Positions 33,409 to 41,970 of a stretch of 64,000 nucleotides of DNA are shown here, piece by piece (the stretch's first letter is position 1; the number at the start of each line of letters is the position of its first letter). Below the pieces are notes generated by a model. It had not been told where the DNA came from. It saw only the letters and a program-made list of their open reading frames with translations, and made no database searches. The stretch lies in the NCBI GenBank assembly GCA_000403495.2, contig KE159799.1, positions 576,937 to 640,936 of the forward strand. Reading direction: 5' to 3'. The DNA comes from Lachnospiraceae bacterium 10-1 (GTDB taxonomy: Bacteria > Bacillota > Clostridia > Lachnospirales > Lachnospiraceae). The position numbers and the translations under genes were made by a program.

Positions 33409-34569
33409 ATGTCAAATAAGAAAAATGTATTTTCTGAAGAAATAGAATTATCGGAAATTGTGTTGAAAAAAACAAATCAAGCCTTTGAAATGATTAATCA
33501 GGAGGATATTGTTTATATGAAAAAAACACATACCAGAGGTAAAAAAATGTTTAAAACACAGGTTGCTGCTATCGCAGGTATCTGCATATTAGCAGTTAGC
33601 AGTATAAGCGCCGTTGCAGCAGTTCATCATTATTGGGGGAGAGGCATGAACGGAAATATTCAGGCATCCGGTGAGCAACAGCAAATGCTTACAGAAAAGA
33701 ATATAGCAAAAGTGTACAGTGAAGAGGGGGATAGTCCGTCACTTGCAGTGACAAATAACGGTGTTACAATAGAGCCGGATACAGTTATTGTGGATGAAAG
33801 ATTTGTATATATGGCATTTCGTATTTCCGGTTATAGCGTAGCGGATAGGATGGAGCCGGGATTTGATATGGTAAATGTGTATCAGGGAGATAATCCGGAA
33901 GATGAAAGCGCATGGGTTAATATGAGTGGAACCATGTATGATGGAATTATCCCTGACGAGAACGGTACACCAGTATGTGAAGATGGAACAGATATAGAAA
34001 GCTATGAAGATGGAAGCATTATCAGTCATTATACTGATGAAGACGGAAATATGGAATACATTATTCAGGCAAGTGTTGTGGACGTGAATGATTCATTTCT
34101 TGGCAAAACAATGCATGTTGAATTCAAAAATTTAGGGACTTTCTCAAAAGGATCGTTTATTTCTGCAGTAGATGGGGACTGGAATTTTGAAATAAACCTT
34201 TCTGATGTAAGTTCATCCCAAAATATTAAGGTAGGGCACAAAGTAGAAGGAACGGGTTTCACGATGGAGGATATTAATATCTCACCGATTTCCGTGAAAG
34301 TGAATTATTCGGTCAGCACAGCTCCGGTGGAAAATGAAGATGATCTTGGTATTCCTGAAGTCAAGGGAGTCGTATTAAAAGACGGAACAAGAATTCCATA
34401 CTTAATGAATCCCGGCAGATTGGGATATACAGATAGCAGCAAGTCAAATGCGTATCAAATAGCAGGTTTTACTCGAGTTGTTGATGTTGATGAGATAGCT
34501 GCGCTAATCGTTTTGACATCCTATGAAAATGAAAAAGTTGAGATATTAGAGATACCGATTTTAAAATAA
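33409..34569 (+). CDS. DUF4179 membrane protein, putative anti-sigma factor
   Basis: 386 aa from the ATG at 33409 (TTAGGAGGATAGAG upstream). A cytoplasmic N-terminus of about 45 residues is followed by one membrane helix (QVAAIAGICILAVSSISAVA) and an exported region of about 310 residues, with the early GVTIEPDTVIVDERFVYMAF segment characteristic of DUF4179. The order sigma then DUF4179, with a 10-bp gap, is the usual layout for a membrane-tethered regulator of the preceding ECF sigma. The inducing signal is unknown. Confidence 0.85.
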   Translation: MSNKKNVFSEEIELSEIVLKKTNQAFEMINQEDIVYMKKTHTRGKKMFKTQVAAIAGICILAVSSISAVAAVHHYWGRGMNGNIQASGEQQQMLTEKNIAKVYSEEGDSPSLAVTNNGVTIEPDTVIVDERFVYMAFRISGYSVADRMEPGFDMVNVYQGDNPEDESAWVNMSGTMYDGIIPDENGTPVCEDGTDIESYEDGSIISHYTDEDGNMEYIIQASVVDVNDSFLGKTMHVEFKNLGTFSKGSFISAVDGDWNFEINLSDVSSSQNIKVGHKVEGTGFTMEDINISPISVKVNYSVSTAPVENEDDLGIPEVKGVVLKDGTRIPYLMNPGRLGYTDSSKSNAYQIAGFTRVVDVDEIAALIVLTSYENEKVEILEIPILK

Positions 34570-34707
34570 AATATAAATGTTTCCTAAATTGAAATATTAT
34601 CTATATTGAATTGCTCTGTACAGTAATCGAGAAAGCACCACAGGGTAATAGAAACTAATCACAAATTGGGTGTTTGTCTAATTCAAGTCTATAGTGAAGA
34701 TACACTA

Positions 34708-34735
34708 GGCACTTAGGGAAAACTAAGTGCCTTAC
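34708..34735 (+). terminator. Possible terminator hairpin after the DUF4179 gene
   Basis: Perfect 9-bp stem GGCACTTAG / CTAAGTGCC with a 6-nt loop, followed by TTACTT. It is 140 bp past the stop and the T tract is short. Confidence 0.4.
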
Positions 34736-34787
34736 TTCCGCTCCTATTATAACAACAAGATAGAAAAACAGAACAAGAAGAAACGGA

Positions 34788-35067
34788 AAGATTAAACGCC
34801 TTGTGACAAAAGGGGCTGTTTCATACGAAAAACAAAGCAGGGTATTTGTTTACACGCCTCTGATAGAATAAAAAGAATACATCGGGCAGGAAAGCCATTC
34901 TTTTCTTGATCGTTATTACAATGGAGACATTACCGCAATGCTTTCTGCCTATATTGAAAATGACAAACTCTCGGAATCGGAAATAGCTGCACTGCACTCA
35001 CTTCTCCTCAAAGGTACAAAAAAGAGGGATTAACATGGAAAATTTTTTAATGCATTTTTCTTTGTAA
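34788..35067 (+). pseudogene. BlaI/BlaR1 regulator relic
   Basis: 82 codons resemble the C-terminal half of BlaI/MecI repressors: IKRLVTKGAVSYEKQSRVFV, then YTPLIE, an in-frame TAA, QESHSFLDRYYNGD and ALHSLLLKG. The start and winged-helix core are missing. One base after the final stop is ATG and a 10-codon piece (MENFLMHFSL) in the place where the BlaR1 sensor peptidase normally begins. Both genes are dead. Confidence 0.65.
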
Positions 35068-35082
35068 TATATGTGCTTGAAG

Positions 35083-35640
35083 TTAACCTTTTAAATAAGT
35101 ATCAATATCCTTCCGCAATTGCGAACGTTTTCCAGTTCCAGTAAAAAGTTTTTTTAAAGGCTCAATAACCAAAAGACATCCATTTACTGTCTCATAAGAA
35201 AGCCTGATATGAAAATAATTGATTTGCTCTATCACCGCCATAAAATACAGTAAAATTCCTACAATTATTCCAGATAAATCTTCTTTTTCAAGAACCGCAA
35301 TAATTATTATTGGCAGATAGGCTGTTAATAAAATCACATTTATCCATTTTAATTTACTGTAAATTCTGCCAATTTCAAAATTACTTAACGCTGTTTTTCT
35401 TCTTACCATTCTCAACTTATTACGCCAATAAAAGCTGCCCTCTATTACTATAACAGAGAATATCAACAATGGATAAAACGAAATCCAATTTAATTTGAAC
35501 ACGTTATTTCCAAAGTCCATATCGACAATAAACTTTGTTGCGAAATACATTCCGGCAAACATTAACACACCGTATAGTTCAAAGTCAGCTAAAAATTTCA
35601 GTTCTTTTTCAATTGGTCTTTTCTTTAACTGTTTTACCAT
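35083..35640 (-). CDS. Four-helix membrane protein of unknown function
   Basis: 185 aa with four hydrophobic segments (around residues 22-40, 52-70, 98-116 and 124-142) and basic ends. No recognised family motif. It stands alone between the BlaI relic and the Tn916-type relics, and the reading frame is intact. Confidence 0.6.
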   Translation of the reverse strand: MVKQLKKRPIEKELKFLADFELYGVLMFAGMYFATKFIVDMDFGNNVFKLNWISFYPLLIFSVIVIEGSFYWRNKLRMVRRKTALSNFEIGRIYSKLKWINVILLTAYLPIIIIAVLEKEDLSGIIVGILLYFMAVIEQINYFHIRLSYETVNGCLLVIEPLKKLFTGTGKRSQLRKDIDTYLKG

Positions 35641-35898
35641 ATAGTTTTGTCTCCTTATGCAAAATGCAGTTACTTAAAAGAGTGCATTATTTATCTCTTA
35701 AACACCTTTTACTTCTTTTTCAAATAAAATTTATGGTGAATTTAGATTATCTCTTTAGAAGTTCTTATATGTCGGTATAGCCCGTATTTTCGGGCTTTCC
35801 CGGCATTTTAGATATGGGGAGAAGTTCTTATATACCCTTAAAACTTCTTATGTTTTCCCTCTGGGTGGTAGTAAAAGAAGTAGTAAATCCGTCTGCGG

Positions 35899-36018
35899 CT
35901 ATGCTGCGATCAGCCTTTCCATTTCAGCCCTTGCGGAAGCGAATGTTGCGTGTGCGTAATAATTCAGCGTCATGGTAATGTTGGAATGTCCCATGATATA
36001 CTGTAATGTCATGCAGCC
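35899..36018 (-). pseudogene. Tyrosine integrase C-terminal fragment
   Basis: About 38 codons ending in TAG at 35899-35901. It holds the end of the catalytic core, YIMGHSNITMTLNYYAHATF, including the final His and nucleophilic Tyr. The rest of the enzyme is missing. It is joined directly to other Tn916-type relic DNA. Confidence 0.75.
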
Positions 36019-36108
36019 CTACCCATTGCCTGCGACGCTTTGAACGCTCGGACTGTGGCGGTAAGGGAGTATCATTATATATTCTGCGCTGTCGTCGCCC
36101 GCAAGCTG

Positions 36109-36294
36109 CTATACTTGCTCCCCGGCGCGGTGTTGGTCGCTCGGCTGTCCCGGCAGGGAAAAGAAAGCCCCGCCGGGATAGCGTGAAAGGACAACCCGCA
36201 TAAGATGTGACCGTAAACGGTCGCGTATGTCCTCGTCAATGCCGTAGTATGTATTCCCGCACTCGTCCTGTTCGGTGTTACCAGTCTTTCCCAT
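36109..36294 (-). pseudogene. Tn916 Orf8-like HTH protein fragment
   Basis: 61 codons of which CGNTYYGIDEDIRDRLRSHL match the C-terminal part of the HTH protein that follows orf7 in Tn916-type elements. The N-terminal HTH is missing. The order sigma (orf7), this piece and the int fragment follows the Tn916 map with internal deletions. Confidence 0.5.
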
Positions 36295-36710
36295 AAGTGT
36301 GTTCCTCCAAATAGCGTTTTAAGAGATTAAAAGAGCTTGTCCGGCGATATTGCACTGTGCTTCTCGGAATGTTTTGGAGTTTTGCGATCTCCGCGTCATT
36401 CATATCAAAGAAGTAGTACAGCTTCGCGCTTCTCGTCCGGCAAACTGTGCAGGGTTTCGGCAAGCAGCTTTGCAGTTATTTCTTTTCCTGCCACGCAAAA
36501 GGATTTTTCAGCTTCGTCATTTGCAAAGTATGTGTCATAGGTGCAAAGCTGATCTTCCTCCTGCTGTGTCAGATCAGAAAAGCTAACTTCGCGTAGCTGC
36601 CGACGCTTCATATCCCTGTAAGCAACAAGCTTTTCATTCATCAAGGATCGCTTGCAGCAAGCGTTAAACGCACATCTGATTTCCCACTGGGTACGAATAG
36701 GTTCATTCAT
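36278..36710 (-). pseudogene. Tn916 Orf7-like sigma factor, frameshifted
   Basis: Two overlapping frames make one protein: 36405-36710 (REVSFSDLTQQEEDQL through LHSLPDEKREAVLL) and 36278-36463 (YYFFDMNDAEIAKLQNIPRS through RYLEEHTYGKDW). The shift falls at GTACTACTT, where an expected duplicated TACTACTT-like unit seems to have been lost. Orf7-type sigma factors regulate transfer genes of Tn916-like ICEs. Confidence 0.72.
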
Positions 36711-36887
36711 GGTATCACCTCCTTTCGCAACCGCGAAAGCGGGTGATGACTTCCCCTTTCGTACCCCTCAGTTCCACCCGGCGAAAATTTGCCAAAGATT
36801 TTGAAAGGTCTTGGGAAAAGTTTTTGAAAATATAAAATACGTCTGTCCGCAAAAAGCGAACAAACGCAAATGTATTGTAAGCAGTAT

Positions 36888-36998
36888 TTAGATGATTAGA
36901 CAGTTCATATTCGTGGGTAGATTTTTCCCCGGCGGTGATCGGGCTTTTTTTGATAAGTCAATGACCGTCGAATTTTGTCGATAGGGTATGTGCTTCAT
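36888..36998 (-). CDS. 36-aa ORF with strong ribosome site, function unknown
   Basis: The ATG at 36996-36998 has AAAGGAGG eight bases upstream. The peptide starts MKHIPYRQNSTVIDLSKKAR and ends NCLII. No family recognised. The rest of 36711-37256 holds a short hairpin with a T7 run (36941-36962, plus strand) and the C39 terminator. Confidence 0.35.
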   Translation of the reverse strand: MKHIPYRQNSTVIDLSKKARSPPGKNLPTNMNCLII

Positions 36999-37159
36999 GA
37001 CGGCTACCTCCTTTTAGCCGCCGTATCTGTTGGCGTTTGTGGCATCATTCCTTTTCAGAGGATAGAAAGAAACGGCAGCCTTGATTTATTCAAAGCCGCC
37101 ACTGATAGACAGGGTAAAGAGTTTATAGAAACGTCTTCATATTTTTAGACATAAAGAGA

Positions 37160-37200
37160 GCCGACAAACTGTGATTTCTCACAAGTCTGTCGGCCCTGCG
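37160..37200 (-). terminator. Terminator downstream of the C39-like gene
   Basis: GCCGACAGACTTGTGA pairs with TCACAGTTTGTCGGC (two mismatches) around GAAA, followed by TCTCTTTAT on the minus strand. Confidence 0.7.
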
Positions 37201-37256
37201 TCTGTGCGTCTGGCTCTATGATGATATATTTGTTCTTTCCTACAAACGGGAATTAT

Positions 37257-37616
37257 CTACTCTGCATATATTTCTAAAAATGATGTGATTTTCCCATGAG
37301 TATATTCACCCTCAATCAGCCCAAACTCTGGGGCATAATATTTATTATCACACAGTAGTGTCCAATGTGTATATCCCGCATCTGTATGAACTGTTAGAAT
37401 TGAATACTTGTAGGGAACAGGATTCTTCTTGGAAATCCGTTTATTTCTTTCAGCGTGTCCAATGCCATAAAAATCAAGTATTCCTATCAGTTGACCGATA
37501 CTTGTCGCTCCATCTGTTTTCATATCCCTTATTACTTCTTCAACATTTTTCCCTGCAATCATGGCAATACACGCCTGTCCACACGTTGAAAAAGTAGGCT
37601 GCATAATTAACTCCAT
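37257..37616 (-). CDS. C39-like cysteine peptidase domain protein
   Basis: 119 aa consisting of a stand-alone papain-like C39-type domain: the Cys site QPTFSTCGQACIAMIAG near residues 6-22, the TSIGQLIGILDFYGI segment and the His site GYTHWTLLCDN. C39 domains remove double-glycine leaders from bacteriocins or occur in inactive stand-alone form. There is no transporter domain and no signal peptide. GGAGG precedes the ATG by ten bases. It lies in relic-rich accessory DNA. Confidence 0.75.
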   Translation of the reverse strand: MELIMQPTFSTCGQACIAMIAGKNVEEVIRDMKTDGATSIGQLIGILDFYGIGHAERNKRISKKNPVPYKYSILTVHTDAGYTHWTLLCDNKYYAPEFGLIEGEYTHGKITSFLEIYAE

Positions 37617-37764
37617 CTGTCATTCCTCCCTTACCATCCTTCCATTCCATTGACCGTTTCGCTTTCAGACATTATTTGGAAAGCCAAGACTGCAATTTTT
37701 TCGCGTCCCTCTGGCTCCGATTTTTCTTTATATACACCATTCCGACAAATTGGAATTTATCACA

Positions 37765-38229
37765 CTAAAACTTTGATTTTTCGTAATTATAGGGTATGCT
37801 TGTCCCCACAACGACATCTTCAATCTTTTCGATTATCAGCCAATCGTCCATGTTGCCTTGATGGTCAAAAGCAAGGGGGGTTATCTCTTCAGCATTCTCA
37901 AATTCCACTAAACACAGACATTTCTTGTGCCATCGTACTTTTTGCTTATCCGACAAGTTCAGCTTGCCCTGATTGTCTGCAAGCGTTTTGGTAATTTCTT
38001 CATCAGACAATTTTACATAATTTTGAACTGCTTTTACAGTGGCGGCTGCCGTTATCTCTCCACTTCCTTTTTCCATGAAGTAAAGCCGCTCTCCCTCAAA
38101 AACCCTGCTATGGGGAATTTTTCTCCCCGCTGCTCCACGCACAACCATTGTTTTCGTTCCGGCTACAATCTTCTCTAATACCTTTTCGCCTTTTTTGCCT
38201 GCGTTATCGCAGTACACCAAATGCACCAT
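37765..38229 (-). CDS. Putative ASCH/PUA-like domain protein
   Basis: 154 aa. The segments KIVAGTKTMVVRGAAGRKIP, GERLYFMEKGSGEITA and KAVQNYVKLSDEEITK follow the layout of ASCH/PUA-like folds, in which a lysine-rich loop and a G-x-R/L-L-Y-F strand bind RNA or modified nucleotides. The assignment is by pattern only. An alternative is an unnamed accessory-element family. Confidence 0.5.
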   Translation of the reverse strand: MVHLVYCDNAGKKGEKVLEKIVAGTKTMVVRGAAGRKIPHSRVFEGERLYFMEKGSGEITAAATVKAVQNYVKLSDEEITKTLADNQGKLNLSDKQKVRWHKKCLCLVEFENAEEITPLAFDHQGNMDDWLIIEKIEDVVVGTSIPYNYEKSKF

Positions 38230-38244
38230 TTCAACATCCTCCCA

Positions 38245-38460
38245 ATAAATTCCGATTGTGATTTGATGATTTTTAAGGGAAATATTAGCTGTTATATTTT
38301 ATTATTAAAATCTCCGCCACCCCTTGAAAACACTAAGTTTATCGCAGATGAGCTTTCCCTTAAAGTTTCCCTTGTGTTATATCTTCCCACAAGGCATTAC
38401 AAACCCTGATAAGGGAAAAAATAAGGGAAACAAAATCACATAAAACATTATAACACAAAA
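38245..38460. repeat. Diverged repeat shared with 50296-50397
   Basis: The two edges TTGTGATTTGAT...TTTTTAAG and CAAAATCACAT...TATAACACAAAAC recur at 50296-50397, where the interior is shorter. The edges are themselves inverted (TTGTGATTT / AAATCACA), a MITE-like plan. The interior also holds several AAGTTTCCCTTGTG / AAGGGAAA blocks like those after the integrase fragment at 42434. Confidence 0.4.
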
Positions 38461-38525
38461 CATACGGAAATTGTGAACTGATTGAAATGCTTTCAAAAAA
38501 ACAATGAAAAGATGACAGATAAAAG

Positions 38526-38765
38526 ATGAATATTATTTATGCAACATACAATATCAACCATAACAGCATTGTTGTATACAACTATGCAGGTTATTTCTTG
38601 CGGATAGACTGCAATAAAGCAGAAGAAGGATTGAAAACTACTCCCTGCTCTGAATGTGCCTTGAACGCTTTGGCAATAGATGAGCCGTTTGAATATGCGA
38701 AACTATACCTTGAGGGAAATATGCAGATGTGGGTGGATGCGGAAGACAGCCTTGAACTGTGGTAG
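38526..38765 (+). CDS. DUF6061-like small protein
   Basis: 79 aa. It resembles the small acidic proteins (DUF6061) that accompany integrative elements: an N-terminal YATYNINHNSIVVYNYAG strand pair, a central RIDCNKAEEG and a terminal PFEYAKLYLEG. Function unknown. It ends 1 bp before the 30-bp palindromic terminator. Confidence 0.55.
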   Translation: MNIIYATYNINHNSIVVYNYAGYFLRIDCNKAEEGLKTTPCSECALNALAIDEPFEYAKLYLEGNMQMWVDAEDSLELW

Positions 38766-38766
38766 T

Positions 38767-38796
38767 TTTAATTCCCCCGAATTCGGGGGAATTAAA
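38767..38796. terminator. Bidirectional terminator, 30-bp perfect palindrome
   Basis: Perfect palindrome with CCCCC/GGGGG core and GAATTC centre, flanked by TTTAATT / AATTAAA. It separates the convergent DUF6061-like and KilA-N genes. Confidence 0.85.
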
Positions 38797-39597
38797 TCAC
38801 TTCAAAATCTTTGTAGTCTGTTCTTCCAAAATAGACATCTGATGTATGGCAATCTTGTTAAGTTTTATTAAGCGTTCTTTCTGGTTCAGCCCATCTTCGA
38901 TCAACACCGCGTTAATGTTTTCCATATTTGACAGGCATATCAATTCATTTATGCTCGCATAATCCCTGATATTTCCCTTTTTATCAGGATTCTTATCCCG
39001 CCATTGCTTCGCTGTCATGCCAAATAATGCCATATTCAGCACATCAGCCTCTGATGCATATATGACTGAAGTCTGCTGTGGCGTAAGTTCCGGCGGAATG
39101 AGATTGACTTTGATTGCATCTGTATGTATTCGATAGTTTATTTTTGCCAATTCTCTCTTGGCACTCCATCCAAGCAGAGCCTGTTCTTCTTTCTTCAGCC
39201 GCTCAAATTCTTTGATAAGGTATAATTTGAATTGCGGAGACACCCAACTTGCAAATTCAAACGCAATATCTTTATATGCGTATGTACCGCCATATCGTCC
39301 CGCTTTTGCTACAATTCCCTTTGAATTTGTACGGGATACCCATTGCTTAACCGACATAATAAAACGGTTTAATCCTGCCTCCAGCATGATTTCTTCATAG
39401 GCGGCAGCATTGAAGTCTGCATTATACATTTCTTCCCATATGCCAAGAAATTCTATTGTATTCTTGTTGCGTAACCATTTTTCTATCAGGGCAGATCCGT
39501 TGTCAATTTTTCTTACCATATCGGTTAAAGAGATATAATCATCTTCCTCAATTTGTAAGACTTGTATTTCCGTTCCATCAACATTAAGTTTCCCCAT
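38797..39597 (-). CDS. KilA-N domain protein
   Basis: 266 aa. The N-terminal KilA-N domain (about 15-125) is well preserved: DDYISLTDMVRKIDNG, IEKWLRNKNTIEFLGIWE, and SKGIVAKAGRYGGTYAYKDI followed by FEFASWVSPQFKLYLIKEF. The C-terminal part (130-266) is helical. KilA-N proteins are phage- or element-derived DNA-binding proteins, often viewed as regulators or antirepressors. The frame is intact. Confidence 0.9.
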   Translation of the reverse strand: MGKLNVDGTEIQVLQIEEDDYISLTDMVRKIDNGSALIEKWLRNKNTIEFLGIWEEMYNADFNAAAYEEIMLEAGLNRFIMSVKQWVSRTNSKGIVAKAGRYGGTYAYKDIAFEFASWVSPQFKLYLIKEFERLKKEEQALLGWSAKRELAKINYRIHTDAIKVNLIPPELTPQQTSVIYASEADVLNMALFGMTAKQWRDKNPDKKGNIRDYASINELICLSNMENINAVLIEDGLNQKERLIKLNKIAIHQMSILEEQTTKILK

Positions 39598-39615
39598 AAG
39601 AAAATTCCTTTCATT

Positions 39616-40047
39616 TTATAAATAGCCCCGCCTCTTTGCTTCGCTCATCAAATGCGGTTGGATATCAGGATATGTCCATCTTTCCGGCAATCCGTCCATT
39701 ATGGTGATTTTCTCAATTTCACTATGTAACTCTGTTTCAAAACATTTGATATCGGCAAAGAACAACATTCCAAAAGATTCATCTCCTTGGTTCAAATTAT
39801 CAGGCGCTGTAACGGAATATACGCAGACAGGTTCTATATCAAATTCCAAAGCGCCTGTTTCCTCATACAATTCCCGTTTTGCTGTATCTATTATATTTTC
39901 CTGACTCTCCCGGTGACCTCCGGGTACTTCCCATGTATCTCTATCCTTATGTTTGCAAAACACATATTTATTCTGTGTTTTTGATATTATCACAGCAAAT
40001 TTAAGCAGTTCGTCTTCTATGCTTTCATAAAATTTCACTTCCGTCAT
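39616..40047 (-). CDS. Nudix hydrolase
   Basis: 143 aa with a complete Nudix box (GGHRESQENIIDTAKRELYE followed by ETGA). It hydrolyses a nucleoside diphosphate linked to another group, and the substrate is not deducible. Its start region follows the M24 remnant by 1 bp, and the next genes upstream show deletion scars, whereas this one looks whole. Confidence 0.9.
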   Translation of the reverse strand: MTEVKFYESIEDELLKFAVIISKTQNKYVFCKHKDRDTWEVPGGHRESQENIIDTAKRELYEETGALEFDIEPVCVYSVTAPDNLNQGDESFGMLFFADIKCFETELHSEIEKITIMDGLPERWTYPDIQPHLMSEAKRRGYL

Positions 40048-40048
40048 T

Positions 40049-40303
40049 TCAGTTATCCCTCCATTTTATCCTTAATTCATTCCAGTCTGTTACCGTTAAA
40101 ATATTTTTGTCCAGAGAATGTCCAAGGTTTCCAAGAAAATCTAAGTTAAGAAATCCTTTCCGCCACTCATCATTATAATTTTCACATAATGCTTTAACAT
40201 CCGGCAGCTTCATCCCGACTTTAATCATGCCAGCAGCATACTTTATAGTTGCCCGATTCAAGTTTTGTATTGCGAAATAAAAGTCAGGCGTTTCCCCTGC
40301 CAC
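40049..40303 (-). pseudogene. M24-type peptidase remnant with internal deletions
   Basis: 84 codons that look like three separate pieces of one Xaa-Pro-peptidase-like (M24) protein joined in frame: ETPDFYFAIQNLNRATIKYA with PDVKALCENY, then NDEWRKG, then LNLDFLGNLGHS. The metal-binding centre between them is gone. The call is by recollection of the family pattern and is uncertain. Confidence 0.45.
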
Positions 40304-40304
40304 G

Positions 40305-40649
40305 CTATATCCATTGAATAAATGCTGTTTTATCGTTACTGTTGTACCCTGCCTTTCTGTAAAAATCCAATGTACTTTTTTTCTTAGAGCCTGTGAGCAA
40401 CATCATTTTATAGCAGTTTTCTTTTATGGCAATCTCTTTTGCGTAATCTAAGCACTGCGTTGCCAGTCCTCTTTTTCTGAACTTTTCATCAGTTATCACA
40501 TTTTCAATAAAAGCATACGGCTGCTGGTTGTGCGTCAGGTTGGGAATGATGACGCAGACACAGGAAGATACGATTTCCCCATTTTCTTCAGCGACAATCA
40601 CATGATAATTTTTATCCTGAAAAATATTGTCCCAAATCTGTAATAGCAA
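40305..40649 (-). pseudogene. GNAT acetyltransferase, N-terminally truncated
   Basis: 114 codons start inside the GNAT fold (HVIVAEENGEIVSSCVCVII) and keep the acetyl-CoA loop (FRKRGLATQCLDYAKEIA) and the end (LDFYRKAGY). The usual first 40 residues are missing, since the reading frame begins within the end of the HD gene. It is a deletion fusion of two neighbours. Confidence 0.7.
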
Positions 40650-41107
40650 TCCGGAATGTGAATCGCCCTATTATGATTTCCGCCATAAGCAAAAGCCCGC
40701 GCAATTCCTATTGCCCCCATTGCATCCAATCGATCTGCATCTTGCACAATTTTCCCTTCTATTGACTTTGGGGAAACTGTTTCTGTTCCTTTAAATGAAA
40801 TCTCCCGGATAATATCAATTACGCGCTCTATCGTACTGTCCGTAAGATGACAATCTAACATAATACGCCGTGCATTTTCGTAATCCCTTGTTTCAAATAT
40901 CTTTATATCATCCGTATCATGCAGCAATGCAGCAATCATCACTATGTATTCGTCGCATTTTTCTGTTTTTGCAATTTTATCCGCATTATTTAAGACTCTT
41001 AAGCTATGCCAATAATCATGCCCCGAACAATCATTCTCAAACAATTCCTTTATTTTTTGCAATAAGATATATTTTGTCTGTTCATATATATTCCTCAAAT
41101 TATCCAT
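40598..41107 (-). pseudogene. HD-domain phosphohydrolase, C-terminally truncated
   Basis: The first 155 residues are a good HD domain: SGHDYWHSLRVLNNADKIA, AALLHDTDD and IVQDADRLDAMGAIGIARAF. After RAIHIP the sequence switches into a foreign tail that overlaps the GNAT fragment in another frame, so about 50 residues are lost. The HD metal site is intact. Residual activity is possible. Confidence 0.72.
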
Positions 41108-41871
41108 TTTTCTAAATAAGCGGCTACGCCATCCTCCTCATTTGAAAGTGTGATATCATCAGCAATGTCTTTGACCTCTTGTACCGCATTATCCATCGCA
41201 ACACCAATGCCGCATAGATTTAACATACCCATATCTGCATAATCATCTCCAAAAGCAGCAATTTCCGATACATCTGTATGACATGCTTCACATACTGCTA
41301 ATATTGCCTTTTCCTTTGTAATCCCGCTTTTCGTAAACTTATACCAGTCGCCATCCGAAAAATGCTGGCTATCAAGCTCTGAGAAATGTTCACACAATTT
41401 CTGTGCCAAGTTAGGATGGCGTATCTCAACACATATCTTCAAAGCTTCGTGCTTAAAGTCTGCAAAGTCCGTATATATACTGTCTCCCCAGCTTTTATCC
41501 TGCTCTTTTGGATCGGTTTTATAATTCCAATAATGTGCCTCTAATGTGTCAACCGTAATTTCACAATCCATACCGCATATTTTTCTTGCTGACTCAATAA
41601 AGTTTTTTGTCTCTATTGCCGAAAAGGAAGAAGAACAGATAATTTTTTCGTTTACCCGTACCAATGCCCCTCCGCTGGAAATAAGAATATCTGGCTTCAT
41701 TTTTCTTAAAAAGCCCAAACAATTTTGTTCGCCCCTTGATGTTGAAATGCCGATTAAATACCCGCATTTTTTACATTTGCATAATATTTCCAATGTATAT
41801 TCAGATAAGGTTTTATCATTTCTTAACAAAGTGCCGTCTAAATCAAAAATTAATATTTGGGGTTTTCTCAT
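41095..41871 (-). CDS. Cof-type HAD hydrolase
   Basis: 258 aa from the ATG at 41871. Motif I is IFDLDGTLLRND, motif II Ser/Thr is in GISTSRGEQ, and motif III/IV is in KEKAILAVCEACHTDV followed by AAFGDDYADMGML. The C2B cap type marks it as a Cof-like sugar-phosphate or cofactor phosphatase. Its stop overlaps the start of the truncated HD gene. Confidence 0.88.
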   Translation of the reverse strand: MRKPQILIFDLDGTLLRNDKTLSEYTLEILCKCKKCGYLIGISTSRGEQNCLGFLRKMKPDILISSGGALVRVNEKIICSSSFSAIETKNFIESARKICGMDCEITVDTLEAHYWNYKTDPKEQDKSWGDSIYTDFADFKHEALKICVEIRHPNLAQKLCEHFSELDSQHFSDGDWYKFTKSGITKEKAILAVCEACHTDVSEIAAFGDDYADMGMLNLCGIGVAMDNAVQEVKDIADDITLSNEEDGVAAYLEKWII

Positions 41872-41970
41872 TATATGTTCCTCCAAAAGCCAAGCTCTTT
41901 TAAACGTGTGCCATGAATCTATGATAACACATTCTTTTGCATTTATCCCCAGGAAATTGTTAAGTATAAC

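Noticed and set aside
36006-36203. Arg-rich plus-strand frame in the G+C-rich stretch
   Set aside because: Shadow of the Tn916-type orf8/int relics on the minus strand.
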